Assembly (NCBI RefSeq): GCF_026914265.1
Contig: NC_069133.1
Location: 4,957,985-5,021,984 of the forward strand
Reading direction: 5' to 3'
Source: Mya arenaria
Taxonomy: Eukaryota; Mollusca; Bivalvia; Myida; Myidae
DNA length: 64,000 nucleotides
In this document: piece by piece, positions 47,001-59,562 of the stretch
How positions within the stretch are numbered: position 1 is the first letter of the stretch
Layout: each line of letters starts with the position of its first letter
The notes under the pieces: generated by a model
Database searches by the model: none
Told to the model about the DNA's origin: nothing
Seen by the model: the letters and a program-made list of their open reading frames with translations, nothing else
Position numbers and translations under genes: made by a program

Positions 47001-50000
47001 CCTTAATGGCATCCAACTCCAGTGACAAATCAGCTGTCATTTCGATCCATGCATATTTCATTCAATTGTCCATATAATCCTGACAACATGGCGCTCAGGG
47101 TGGCATAATGTTTGACAAACATATCTTGTTATGGATACATTTGTGTCAGCAATGAAAACTACAGGGACAGGCTCAGTATTCAAAGTGAAATATAAAAAAA
47201 ATTCATATGCGTAAGGTACCCAAACGACACTGAACTAAAACACCACAATATCAATGTGTCAATGGGTGTTGTTTACAGATGATTGGTCTAACAGCGTCAG
47301 TCGGTGTCGGGCCATCGAGAACCGTTGAGGAAGCTGTTGATCATATTCTGCACATTTGTGCTAGGCTTGACACAACACTTTTATCAACTGTTGAACGGTG
47401 CAAGGAAAGCCTACTGAAATGGGTCAATATACCGAAAGAAGGTTAGTTCATTTCAGCTAATTACATACTACGTTAAGCTTATAGCTAAGTGTGTCGTCTT
47501 GCACAGTATCACTATTGATAGCAGGGTAAGCCCAAACTGCATCCGCTTGATTTCTTTCTTTTCTTGAAATATAACTCGACCAAACGTAAAGTTCAACCAA
47601 GTTAAGATATATTTTTTGAATAACAGAAGTTGTAAAGATGGTTACACGGGTCCCTGACCCTGGTAGGGACATCATGCTAAATGCGATGGATGACACAGAA
47701 TCGTTACTTGAAGGTGAGCTTCCAATAGCTTTGTTTACTAGTCGGTTTAAAAGTTAAATGTTGTTTGTAAATCTTGTCAATATACGTTTAGATAGGATGT
47801 GATGATAGTATTGGTGTTGCTGAATCGATAATCGATTCGACTTGAAATAAGGGTTTTGATTTACTTTAGAATAATATCAAATGTGTATAGTTCTGTTTAT
47901 TGTGTGTGACTTTATAATGAAGCAAAAAAGTTCATAATCTGGAAGCTGCATTCATGACCACGTTCAATTAATTCATGAGTTTGTTTGCTATAAACTGTAA
48001 TTGTTGTTTCTGATTCTGATAAACCATGCTTGAAAAGGTTTTAAGAGTCTTTAAATATTTAACTGACCTCTCTACATTATATATTGGGAAAATTTTCTTA
48101 GCTGTACAGGAAGGTGAAAGTTTAGTAAGAACAAAACATATGGTACAGTCTTTAATATGATAAATAGGCTTAGAATATGCTACTTTGGGCAAATATGTAG
48201 CCACATGGATTATAGATCTACAACATCGGATGACGTTTTAAACGACGATTATATATGGTAATTGTTTATAACTTGATGAGAGACATCAATATGGTTTTCC
48301 TGGACCTTCTGGATCATTGAATATGACGTGTTCATACCATACATTATTCCGCCTCAACCGTAATATGTGATGTTAAATCCGATGCAATTACAATTATTGC
48401 AAATAAACCACCAACCGGGACTATTGTTTAAATATACGGTATACAGTTTTAGCTACTGAAATATTAAAAGTAAAACCAAACGTATAATTCCAATTACAGA
48501 TATGGCGTTTTTACAGCCTGATCTTACTGATTTAATGATAGAGAAAAAGCCAGCGGAAAAGGAGTCACAGGCTTATAACAAGTGGACTGGTGATATTGAA
48601 AAAGCGGCGCAACTGAACGTAACAGATCACGAAACGGCTCGAGACATCAGCTCCTGTGCACGATATTTGAATGTACATCATTATGTTGTCATTTATTATG
48701 TATTTCCTTACATCAGGCATGTATAAAAAGTTTGTGTTGCAAGCTTCATTAGTAGTTGAATGTTTTCAATGTTACAAAATGTGTGATTGTGATAAACAAT
48801 AATCTTCATGTACGCATATATATATTTTCTATATTCAAGCAAACCATTGCGTATGCACACGTTCTTTTCAGGTGTACAATTCCGCTCTGGAAGTCAACAA
48901 CCTTTTACAACTGAAACACGTCATCAAGTACTTGGCAGATAAACATAACCTTGAAATGCAAGGGAAAAGCAAGCACACAGATCAAGAAAAAATTCTATTC
49001 AAAAAATTGTTGGGTAAGTGTTACAAATTGTTGTATACAATATGTGAGAGCGAACGAACTGCTGAAAACTTTTGAATGTGTATTTCTTTAAAACAAAATA
49101 TAGCTTTTTTATTTAACAGAAGGCACAAAGTGATATTCATATAAGTATTCTTTAACAGATGTTCAGAAAAAATTGTCTGCTAGAGCAAGGGAAAAGGACA
49201 CTGAAAATCCAAATGTGAAAATCGTCAGCGATCAATTGCGCCAGATGATTCAGGAAAAGGGGGATGACTCGCGAGCAATTGTGTTTGTGAAGGCACGGGC
49301 TACATGCAGAGCACTGGCAGAGTATATCGATAGAGATCTTCGAGAAATTGGTGTCAGAGCTCATTCACTATATGGCCAACAAACCCGCGGAGCGGACGAA
49401 GGTAAGAATCAAATAAAACAGATTGAGAATGTCGATTTTCGTACAAACTCGACGCTTTAGGACAGCCTTGGTGTTAGCGTTAATGTTGTCGTCGTCGGAA
49501 ATGTGCTTAAAGCTCAATATTATTCATTCCTCAAAACTATTACGATATTCACATGAAGATTAGTACACAATACAAGTGGTATTAAATAGCAAGGCTCATG
49601 ACTGTGTCTTAACAAAGTGTCAAATTTGTAGCCGTTAACACATAAGGGGAAATGAGCATTTGCATACTCTTGCGCACTAAACCTTTTGTTTAATATATAA
49701 GTATCTCTACTTTCACAAATGATTACAGTTGACATTACGGAAGAATGTTTATGGTTGTCAATTTCATTTGATGTAATGTAGTATTTTAAAAAGTCAAACT
49801 AAGTCGCTACATTTTTTTATAAAGATATTTAAATTTCTGTGTGGTATGTCTGTGATGTTTGTCCGTTGTTTGTTTCCGGTTCAGTTTCCGTAATGCCCTA
49901 GCTTTGTATCGTGATTAAAGTTTGCCTACTTGGCTTGTCCATGTAGCTTCAATTGTATAGCATCATCCAGTAATTAAGCCATATTTTATGACCAAAGTAA

Positions 50001-51049
50001 CACTTGTACTATTGGTATTGTTAAAAATCCTACAGGTATGACTGAGAGCGTTCAAACCGAGACTGTAGAAAAGTTCAGGGAAGGGCATTACAAGGTGATG
50101 GTTTGCACCTCCGTCGGAACAGAGGGCATAGACGTTCCTGATTGTAACATCGTGGTGAACTACAACTACTCCGGGGATGAAATAACCAAGATACAAATGA
50201 AAGGTCAATAGATCTCTGTTCACAGTATATCCAACTTCAATCCACTGCTATTAAATACTTTCGAAATGTCTTTCATTCAGTCTCTAGCCAGGCAAAGATG
50301 AAGCGAAACATAATATACGTATTTTGTGGTATATACGAAAAACGGTTTTTAGTTTAACACACACAAGACCGTTTCATGATAAATAGTAACATACATGTAT
50401 TGTTTATGGTATTTTGTTTCTATTCTCAGGTCGCAGCAGGAAAAAGGGCGCCACTCATGTTATCGTTGGAAGCGACAAACAAGTGGAACAGGAAATGGTG
50501 AACGCGTACAAAGCAAACATGATGTATAAGGCGATGGACGATTTTAAGCGGCTTAACCCAAAGAACATTGGGTATAAGGTTGCTATTTACCAGAAGGAGG
50601 AGATGCAAAAACATAGATATAAGATGGAATACGAAAAGGCTAAGAAAAGCAAAATGTCGGAAGATGATCTGGAAATACTTTGCAGGAGATGCAACACAAA
50701 GGCCTGTCTGGTCTCTGACATTCGAAAGCTTGGACATGACCATCTTGTCTTGGACAAGAGTTTTGCTAACAGAATCACCACGAAACCGCACAAATCCCCC
50801 AAAAAGTACGACGGCATAGAAAAGAAATCTAAAATGTTCTGCAAAAAATGCCCGTTGGACTGGGGCATAGTTGCAGAAAGGGATGGCGTCGACCTTTGGA
50901 TTTTGAAAATACAATGCTTCAAATTTCGGAACATGCGTTCTGCCGATGTTTCAGCATACAAGAAGTGGATAGAAGTTCCATATGCTGTCCCCGAGATGAA
51001 CCTGGAAGACATTCCAAAGTTCTTTGGAACTGTAGACGAAGTAGCCTGA
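41023..51049 (+). CDS. RIG-I-like receptor: two CARDs, DExD/H helicase, C-terminal RNA-binding domain
   Basis: A cytosolic viral-RNA sensor of the RIG-I/MDA5 family. Seventeen coding exons join in phase to 1028 codons: 41023-41155, 41859-41993, 42118-42376, 43060-43178, 43340-43384, 43652-43864, 44187-44273, 44454-44609, 44930-45024, 45435-45683, 47279-47441, 47627-47713, 48500-48672, 48872-49013, 49159-49401, 50036-50203, 50430-51049. Residues 1-210 form tandem CARDs; 215-330 an acidic, Ser-rich linker. The helicase starts [13 protein letters not shown]; motif I AETGTGKT (about 359-366), Ib FTPQIL, II DECHH (about 466), [40 protein letters not shown]. Motif VI is IQMKGRSRKKG, where MDA5 has QARGRAR, so the first Arg is Lys but GRxR is kept. 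The C-terminal domain has the zinc cysteines CRRC (907, 910) and CKKC (960, 963) followed by DWGI, as in RIG-I and MDA5. Overall length is like MDA5. Intron 10 holds an inverted-repeat element and its acceptor is duplicated. Start chosen for the ATG after the last acceptor. Orthology to RIG-I versus MDA5 cannot be settled here. Confidence 0.95.
45241..45460. repeat. Exact 110-bp tandem duplication over an RLR splice acceptor
   Basis: 45241-45350 and 45351-45460 are identical. Each contains the acceptor (TTGTATTTTAG) and the first 26 bases of exon 10. Using the distal acceptor (exon from 45435) keeps the frame to motif II. Using the proximal one (exon from 45325) reads into the second copy and meets a stop within about 23 codons. 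The proximal copy also contains a donor-like ACTG/GTGAGG that could end a 16-nt microexon. Confidence 0.98.
45793..47109 (-). mobile_element. Inverted-repeat element with internal tandem units (copy 2, in RLR intron 10)
   Basis: The reverse complement of the family at 16627-17860: it starts ATTATATCCCCCTTCGAAGG, then (GGTC)n, repeated units with AGGTCACAGTGACCT and CAGTAGATGACCCC, and ends near CATGGCGCTCAGGGTGGCATAAT. The termini are less well kept than in copy 1. It lies between the RLR exons for helicase motifs II and III, antisense to the gene. The plus-strand frames at 45944-46988 are repeat translations. Confidence 0.85.
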
Positions 51050-51318
51050 ACTGTTTTTATTCAAATGGAACTTTGATCAGCTTTCCTTCGACATAAGTCG
51101 ATACATTTAGAGATAACAGCTCTTTATTTATATATCTGAATCTGTGGACGGTGTATATTATGAATGTATTAGACTTGATTATTAAACTTGTATTGTTATT
51201 ATCTAAGGATCAGCAGTGTGTATGCCCTTATTTTGCGTATTTGCTTTATGTTTTGGATGTAAATCAGTCTTTTAGTGCAAACTATCAGTATTGTTTTGAA
51301 ATTCTATTTATTAAGTTT

Positions 51319-51324
51319 AATAAA
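51319..51324 (+). other. Candidate RLR polyadenylation signal
   Basis: AATAAA lies 270 bases after the RLR stop, in an AT-rich 3' region with ATTTA motifs. It is the first clear hexamer downstream. Confidence 0.4.
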
Positions 51325-52765
51325 AAAAAACGGAATATAATACGAATAACTGTATACTTTGAAGTACTACATGAACTTATTTGTCTGAAGCACCAATTGT
51401 AATTATTTAAATGAATATAAACAAATAAACAAGCTAAGGGAAATAATCTGTTTTAGGAGCATTATTGTTTTAAGGAAAACTTCTTGTGTTGCGCTTTCTG
51501 ATACGAGGTAGGTTTCTTTAGGTTTAATTAGGCGAAAGGTGTTATTTATCTTGAACGATGTTTATTCAACGGCAACACTTTTGTTCATCAAAAACCGAGA
51601 CAGGTTTGATGTAGTGTTAATTTTCAAATATGACAAAAGATGTATTTAAATTTGTTTGAATGTTCTTTTTATTAAAGAGTCATGCCTGTGATGTATATTC
51701 TGTATATATTATCTTTAAAACCATATTTTTATTGTTGCTGACATGCATTGTGTATTTTGTTACAAGGTACAATACTTGCAATATTGCTTTGTGTTTGTTG
51801 GAATGTTTATGTTAGAAAGGATTGACGAAAAAATGAATTAAGATAATTGACCTGTATAAATATGCTTTTTGTGAAGTAAATGCTGATATATCGGAAATAT
51901 ATTTTCCTTGTAAGAAGAAATATACCAAAGTTAGACATATTATCTTTTAGGATATAAATTTTGTTGAAACACGCTATTTCAAAATGTTAAGAGATATAGA
52001 ATATGTATCTCACCTCAAACAAAAATGACGCTTTCCCTTTTTGTTGAGGTCGGTAACATCATCAAGGTACTTATAACCCGATTAAATATAAATATCCCCA
52101 ACATTTGTCCGGCATTCCAAGTTTATAAAGATATTTAACCTAGTTAAAAGTCACTCAGATACGAAAAATCCGAAATTCCATACATTAATAAGGGAACTCG
52201 AACTTTGAAAGAAGTTCTTGATAAGTCCAGTTTTAGGAAAGAGAATATAGCCACAACAAGTTTCCAGAACCAGATTATATTGTAATAACAAACGACTCAA
52301 ACAAGCCATCGAAAAACAAATATTCGTTTGAGAAATTGTAATCTGCAATTCGCCAGCCTGTTGAAGATGTGAATAAGTTTACCATTACACAATAGACCCA
52401 TGACGGAGCGATTTTTAACGCATCACTTAAGTACTGCCGGGTCAGGCTACGCATAAGAAGAAGAAGGAAAAGAAGGAGAACAAGAATGAGAAGATGAAGA
52501 TATACTGATTATTTGTTGGAATTAAGTAAAAAAGCACGGTCGAAATTTTCAATTGAATTACAATGCAAAACATAAAAGAATGAAACAAATAAAACATTAT
52601 GGGATTACATGACAATATAATATGAAAGTCCGTGCAATAAATAATTGAAAAATTACAATAATAATTGATTTGTCATATTTTAAGGTATAAAAATGTTCAG
52701 AAATGTAATCTGTTTTTGAAAGGCGAAATAAATACTTTTGGCTTGTATATTAATGAGGCTCGAAA
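51325..52765. other. AT-rich region after the RLR, nothing recognised
   Basis: No supported ORF; a purine-rich GAAGAAGAAGG stretch occurs near 52460. Confidence 0.5.
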
Positions 52766-52769
52766 AGGG

Positions 52770-52895
52770 GGAAAAATGGCCCTCGGAGTAATTTAAGAGG
52801 TTCGAGGAACGGGTCTTTAGGCACTCGGAGTGATTGAGGAGGTTCGAGGAGCGGGTCATTAGGCACATGGAGTGATTGAGGAGGGAGCCAGGAGG
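52770..52895. repeat. 42-bp minisatellite, about 2.5 copies
   Basis: Units share GGCACTCGGAGTGATTGAGG and GGTTCGAGGAGCGGGTC. The 42-bp period keeps the minus frame open but this is not taken as coding. Confidence 0.8.
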
Positions 52896-53573
52896 CTGTC
52901 TGAGTGGTCGAGTGGTTTATACATGAAAGCGCAATAACTGCAATGACATTCCCAACTGTTGCACAACGCTTTTGAATTGAATTGAATAGCAGCCTTTAAA
53001 AATTATTCATTTTCAAGGTGGCTGATTTATATAGGTATAGAAGGGTTCAACAGAGCGCACTTTTCCTGTATTTGCATACATGGCTATAATAAATTATAAT
53101 GAATTACATAAAACGTTAAGCGTGTAGCAAACATGTTGTTTTGAATTGTCACTCTAACGCCTTCCACGAAACATTGATTAAAGAACCTGGACCTATCTTT
53201 GTGCCTTATATTTAATTTTTAATACGTCGGTTAGGAAAACTAAGATTTTCTTAATTAATCATTGGATTAAATTTACATGCAATAAGTCAATAAGTTCTGG
53301 ATCAGTCCTTGTATTTATATGGAAAATGCTTGTAAAATAAATAAAACTACACCTAAAAAACACAAGAACAACTCCGTTTCGTATAAGACATTTGTTTTAC
53401 ATAATTAGACATTTCTGTTACTTAAAACAAGCACGTGTTGCAAAACTATCAGAGACAAATGTGTTATGGAATTAAATGGCGTCTGCATTCTGCATTGTCC
53501 AAGGTTGTGTAATTAATCCCCGAAACATTCGACCCCGCTCCAAAGTATCTCTGAGTGATTCTCACATTTAAGT

Positions 53574-54477
53574 TTATTCCTTTTGCTCTGCATTAAACTG
53601 AGGAATTTCGTTACTGTCCAAGACCTTATCGAACTGATAATTCCGCTTAAGGATGGCGTAGTTGACGGCTTCATGTCCTAAGTTACCTGTGTCTTTACAT
53701 TGATTAACTGTCTTCTTTATGGCTTTATAGATGGCAGCTCGCTTGATAGCGTCAAACCACGTCAGCTTGGTACTTTTAACGGGATTGTAGGGATAAGAGT
53801 GAGGTTGTGCTCATAAACTGGTTTAACCCCCCACCCCCAGTAAATTTACATTTTACTGACTGTTCCAAGGCGGTACCTAACAATCCTTGATAAACATACC
53901 TAGTTTTTTTTACATAGTATATATGCGCTAAGCTGTTTGTGGAGTTTTATGCTGTTGTTCCAGGTTTGTGTTTTTTGTTTTTGTGTTCTCTGTCTTTGGC
54001 GTTAACCCTGTGCCATTAAACAGGGTTTAAGTTTAAACGTTTAGCTACTGAGTTTTTTTCTGTAGTTTTTCACATAAGTATTTGCCCCCAAATGTTTATC
54101 AGGGCCTTTCTGTAAGTACCTCGCATATCCTCCAAAACATCCTTCTTGGCTTCGCCTTCACTAAGGTCGGTATCTGCCTGCATAAGTTCACCACGCACTT
54201 CCTCCTCATAGTGAGATTGACACCCTCCGAAAGCCTCATCGACAAGCTCTTGCCAAGGATCAATACCCGAAGATTTCTCCGAGGTTACAGACATGTTGAC
54301 GTCATTGTTATCAGACTCGTTTTCATCAACAGGTTCCAAAATATCGTCTTGGTCAGTAAAGTCAGACATCGCGTCTTCATCCGAATCTTCGTTTAAATGA
54401 GCAGATATTTTATGTCGCAACATATTATCATGTCTTCCGAAACTTTTCAAAAAAAATGTCACACTGGTACATCGCAA
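53574..54477 (-). pseudogene. Broken multicopy zinc-finger-like gene, C-terminal part
   Basis: The minus strand reads SFGRHDNMLRHKISAHLNED (end of a C2H2-like finger, H-x4-H), an acidic linker, IDPWQELVDEAFGGCQSHYE and DMRGTYRKALINIWG (54477-54075). It resumes at 53790-53574 with KLTWFDAIKRAAIYKAIKKT, AVNYAILKRNYQFDKVLDSN and a stop. I recall this combination as a multicopy uncharacterised family in molluscs, but cannot verify that. About 280 bases of unrelated repeat separate the halves, and no upstream exon with further finger residues is evident, so the copy looks broken unless the interruption is an intron. Function unknown. Confidence 0.5.
53790..54069. repeat. Interspersed repeat splitting the zinc-finger-like gene
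   Basis: Contains ACTGGTTTAACCCCCCACC on one side and ATTAAACAGGGTTTAAG on the other, giving an imperfect inverted relation, around TGTTCCAAGGCGGTACC. Exact ends and family are not determined. Confidence 0.4.
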
Positions 54478-54480
54478 CGA

Positions 54481-55640
54481 ACTCCTTTAGCGCTAATGAG
54501 GAGGAGTGAGTGAAACATTCAGCTTAATACTTGCCCTATGGTTACGAAGTTTACGGACTTTTCTGAAGTTTGTCTCGGATTTTTCTGCCTAGACGACGCC
54601 ATCTTTCTTGACCGTCATGCATGCTTTTGGTGATAGCTGTCGTCTATTCAGCCGGGAAAACCATCCGTACATACATTTTGGAGCAAAGCTCCTGTCTTTT
54701 CCGACGCTCAGCTTTTTAATTTTCTTCTCATCTTATTTGGTCATGTATCAAATAGATCCATTTTTTCCCCAATTATGTATGACTTGACTACTTGTCATCC
54801 AAACACTTACTGAGGTTGAAAACTGCATGACACTTGGTTTTAAAAAGGCATCATTTACTGCGCAGGATTGTGCCAAGTCTATTCCTCAAATGAAACAAAA
54901 ATGTTTTCTGATCCTGAAACGTTTGCTCACAGCATAAACATGTGTAGGAATAAAACGCGCAGGTATGCCATACTTGTAAATGGTGTAACAGATAACTCCA
55001 GGAAAAAAGAAAAAGTAGCAACATTTGATGTACGTATAAAAACGAACTCCGTTCTCATTTCGATCCATACAAATGCAGATCAGTCGAAGATACGTCGTCG
55101 GACTTTGACTTTAATTCAACACATTATATTAAAGTATATTTGTCAAGGGGAGCGCACAATACAACCCTTGCGTTTTTCAAAGTCTTAGAAAACACCACTT
55201 GAAACTTATTAAAGCATTCTTGACACTCATTCTTGCCTATTATGTCCTCGTCAATTCCTCCTGTCTCCTGTTGAATTTGAGGTACATATTGATGCGGCGA
55301 AAGAAGACTCTGAAAAAGAACAAGACCCTACAAATCAAAGGACAAGGGCAAATACTGCAAAATGATTTTCTTATTTGGATTATTTGATCATCCCAGAAAC
55401 AGTCAGTTTTTGAGATAACTTAGGGGGAGGGTGTTAATTATTAAAACATTGGTCATAATTTTGTAGACCCTTCCGCGTGTCACATGATAATAATTAGGCG
55501 ACGGCATTCAAAAAAGTTATTTTTTTAAATATATTGTTTTATTAACTGTAAACTTAATGTTCTTTCCTGAAACTTAAATGCAATATTACATAAACACGCG
55601 CAAAATATATATTTATCAAAAATAAAAAAGACAAGCCAGT
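54481..55640. other. Spacer, nothing recognised
   Basis: Frames at 54868-55188 and 55199-55387 show no domain. Confidence 0.45.
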
Positions 55641-55655
55641 CCAAAGGACAGCTAT

Positions 55656-56884
55656 ATCCCCCGCCGTTGTTTTTTTAGTATATTTTGTTTTCCTCGCAAC
55701 CTGACTGGTACGGTGAATCTGACCAAAATTGTACACAACCACTGGTCAAGAGTGGGAAAATAGAAAATACAAGTGGTTTGATCGGTAACCTAAATATTCT
55801 TGGATATATGAACATATTATAAAAGGATATCTGTTAAAGTTATTCATATTGTGTGTGTAATGTAGATCAGATCAATGTCAAGGTTATTTTGGCTAAAAAA
55901 AGGACAATGGGTCATTGTTTTATAACATCTATTAAATAGCAAGCCATATTTTTTTTCGATAAAGTAATATGGTAATCCATCAATGCATAAGTTATAGCGC
56001 GGACACGAGCATGTGTACTCTGACCTTGTCTCGTGTGACCTTGAGCTTTGAGGTATGGACCCGAGTCAAGGTCACTGCACATCGCCTCAATAAGGACAGC
56101 ATTTGTACCAAGTAATATGGTAATCCATCCATGCATAAGTAAGTTATAGCGCGGACACGAGCATGTGTACTCTGACCTTTAAGTCCCTCATGTAACCTTG
56201 ACCTTTGAGATATGGACCCGGGTCAAGGTCACTGCACATCGTCTCAATGAGGACAGCATTTGTACCAAGTAATATGGTAATCCATCAATGCATAAGTAAA
56301 GCATAGCCCGGACAGGAGTACGTGTTCTGTGACCTTTAAATGTCTCGTGTGACCTTGACCTTTGAGGTATGGACCCGGGTCAAGGTCAATGCACATCGTC
56401 TCAATGAGGACAACATTTGTACCAAGTAATATGGTAATCCATCAATGCATAAGTAAGTTATAGCGCAGGTACGAGCATGTATACTCTGACCTTTAAATGT
56501 CTTGTGTGACATGTACCTTTGAGGTATGGACCCGGGTCAAGGTCAATGCACATCGTCTCAATGAGGACATTATTTGTACCAAGTAATATGGTAATCCATC
56601 AATGCATAAGTAAGTTATAGCGCGGACACGAGCATGTGTACTCTGACCTTTAAATGTCTTGTGTGGCCTTGACCTTTGGGGTATGGACCCGGGTCAAGGT
56701 CACTGCACATCGTACCACAGAGGACAACATTTTTACCCAGTAATATGGTTATCCATCATTGCATAAGTAAGTGATAGCGCGGACACGAAATGTTACAGCC
56801 ACACGGACAGACGGACGGACAGAAAGACTGATAGATGGACGAAGTGCATTCCTATAATCCCCTCCCCACTCCGTGGCGGGGGAT
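55656..56884. mobile_element. Inverted-repeat element with ~155-bp tandem units
   Basis: Perfect 10-bp termini ATCCCCCGCC and GGCGGGGGAT bound about 1.23 kb. Inside are five to six units, each with TAATATGGTAATCCATCAAT, AGTTATAGCGCGGACACGAG, TGACCTTGACCTTTGAGG and CGGGTCAAGGTCACTGCAC, followed by GACGGACGGACAG before the right end. Same design as the 16.6-kb and 45.8-kb copies but a different sequence. No transposase. Confidence 0.8.
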
Positions 56885-56989
56885 TATTAATAACCTTAAA
56901 TCAAGTTCGTTGTCTTAGGCGGTGGCACAGACTTTCTCTGCTGGAGAAAGGATATCACTCAGTAGGAAGAAGAAAAAAAGCAAGTTTTA

Positions 56990-57370
56990 GAAGTCAAGGC
57001 TCATTTGGAGCATCTGACATAACAATGCAATAAACAATATGAACATTAAAACATGTTTAAAATAAAATAATAATGATAATGATAATGGGTTAAGTGGAAT
57101 ATTGGAATATACAGGAAAAAAAATCAAAGCTTGAAAATGAGACATATTATGATTATGAAATTATATAATGTGAACAAGGAAAACAGGCATAAAATATTAT
57201 CTAAACAAAGGCATTATTTTTATACAGAATAAAGTAATCTTAAGAAAGTTAATCTATTTGTACTATTCATAAGTTGGTAAAATTTTAAAGTATTTGGATT
57301 ATTGTAATTATAACCATCAATATATTTTTTTCTTATATAGCACTCGTGAAATAAAATACGATCTTACACT
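56990..57370 (-). mobile_element. LINE 3' end, second copy
   Basis: GTCAAGGCTCATTTGGAGCA and the following ~120 bases match the start of the window with a few substitutions and an extra TAATGA unit, then diverge. No ORF remains. Confidence 0.7.
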
Positions 57371-59263
57371 GAAAAAAAAAATCTGTTTCTTTTATGCTTA
57401 TTTTCGGAGCTTTATTAGTTTTTTTAAATGTATTTCTTAATTAACCCTTTTTTGAAAAGGGTTTTATTTACGCCCCTCACGCAAAATTATAGCTGTCAAC
57501 TTTTTTATTTTCGGTTTGTTGAGAAAAAGATCTCTGTTATTATTCTTATAGTTTATTATTCGCTCGTTTTTTAGTGCAAAGCTTATATGAACAGTAATCA
57601 ATTAAGTTTTATAAGTGCACATATGTTCCAAAAAATAACGAAAACACTTTTATTTTAAGCGGGGCATGAATGCTGCCATTTAATAAATGAAAATTTGAAA
57701 GGTCAAATGTGTTAGCAAAACAAATGCGGATAATCATTGGATTTTAAACATTTTTCTTAGTTTTAGAGTGTTTCATGATACATGAATATTCAGTCATCTT
57801 ACTGTCAGAGACCAGTCTGTTTCGCTTGAAAACAGGTTTGTTTTCCAGGTAAAGACTGAATGCCACGCTAGTTTGTTGCCGAATTTTGAGGCGTGGGTGG
57901 TGTAAAAAATAGATTATCTGTAATGTGTTTCGTGATTCCGGGAAGCTCGTTTTACGTATAACAACGACAAACAGTTCAAAATACATTTGAACGATGATAT
58001 AAAATTCTATTTATGTTCGAACAGTTGTTCTCGTCTGTAATTTGTTTGGTATGAAGCAAATGTTCGAACATTCAGCTTCAAGATCATGAAAACGTTTGCG
58101 GTATAACCGGTAATAAATGGTATAATTTCAAAATATATATTTATTTAAATTTATAAAACATTTCTTTAAATTTTAAACTATGCCAAAATTTTCTGGTTCA
58201 AAGTGTTCTGTTTTGATCAAGGAGAAGTAACTACAAAGGATTTTAAAAGTAGTTCTGCAAGTTGATATTTTCACTCCTTATTTTGCAGTGAAAATATAAT
58301 TTTTTAAAGATGCGATAATTTACTTGATTGATCTCTTGTGCTAGACCAGTTTTGGATAAACTGGTCATGAAGTCGATGCTTAACAAGTTTTTTAAAGCAA
58401 CTGGAGAACTAACATGTTGATCGAACCAAATTGTCAATTCGCATCGAACACAATGTAACTGTTGACTGCTACTCTAGTAAGTTACCTTTCGCTATTATAA
58501 AAATCGATAGTACATGCGTTAAAATGAAATGAAGATACATCGGTAAAACAACGCACGATCTTGTTATAATTAAATGACAGTAAAAGCGAGTGATCTACAA
58601 GTGGCTTACACTCCGGATAAAACTATTTTTGTGTGCCAAAAGGATAAATAAAGTGAACAAACTACAACATTTAAAATATAACAAGTGACTGAAGGTTTTA
58701 TTCGAGTTGCATCAATTTAACATTGCTTGTCTCAAAATTAGGCAACTATTTTCTGATAATAAAGTAATCATTTTAGCAATAAATATAAGTGAAATCCGGA
58801 GACCTTAATTCGGACCGAAAAAAATATTTAACGAGAAAACGTAATGGAAGACAAAAGAATGCCTTGTTGTATGTAGTATTCGTCAATTGTGGGAGAAAAG
58901 TTTATTTAGGCGTTTTTAAGTTAACGTAAACGGGAACATTGTAAGCTCTGGTAAGTTAATAAACAAACATTGAATACAATTCACTATACTTTAATCTATA
59001 AAACTTCATAATAATATGGAAAATGGATATGTTTGTACGTGTTATAAACTATGCTAAATTAAAAATGCGCTGAATGTGGATGTATGTTTTCAAAAAGACT
59101 GACTTTAAGTTGTGTTCCAAGTGTGCATTTGTAGCTTTTTCCTTTCCTCTAGCTAATGTTTAATGCTTAAACATGAACAAGTAACCAATGTTTTAACGAA
59201 AAAAGAAGAAACTAAACGCAACTAAATAAAATCTCTTTCTTTTGCTTCTTTGAACTTAAACTT
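57371..59263. other. AT-rich region, nothing recognised
   Basis: Short minus frames (57744-57986, 58243-58437) without domains. Confidence 0.5.
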
Positions 59264-59562
59264 AAAGGCCTAGTTTAAGGAATGTTTGACATTATAATCC
59301 CCTGCTGTGCATCTCCTGCTAATTGCACCCGTGCCACAGTAGGGGCCAATTTCCTGTGTATTCGTTTATTGGCTCAGTGCCATTTAAGGTCCATTTTTAA
59401 AATAAAACATCCAAAACTTCACAGCAGGATACTCAGATTGGAGATCTGATAAGACAATTCGGCAATAAGATTTAGATCAATTAACAGAGGTTGTGTACAA
59501 ATACACGGGTTTTTTTTGGAGGGGGGACGCGGTCACTTTAAGAAGGCTTAAACTAGGCCTTT
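59264..59562. mobile_element. MITE with perfect 16-bp inverted repeats
   Basis: AAAGGCCTAGTTTAAG at 59264-59279 and its exact reverse complement CTTAAACTAGGCCTTT at 59547-59562 enclose 299 bp. No coding capacity; target duplication not clear, superfamily unassigned. Confidence 0.8.

Noticed and set aside
50426-51012. Long minus-strand ORFs opposite the last RLR exon
   Set aside because: Shadow frames of the coding exon, with no domain of their own.
52891-52960. tRNA-like A box (GTGGTCGAGTGGTTTA)
   Set aside because: No B box at the expected distance; could be a SINE head but evidence is too thin to list.
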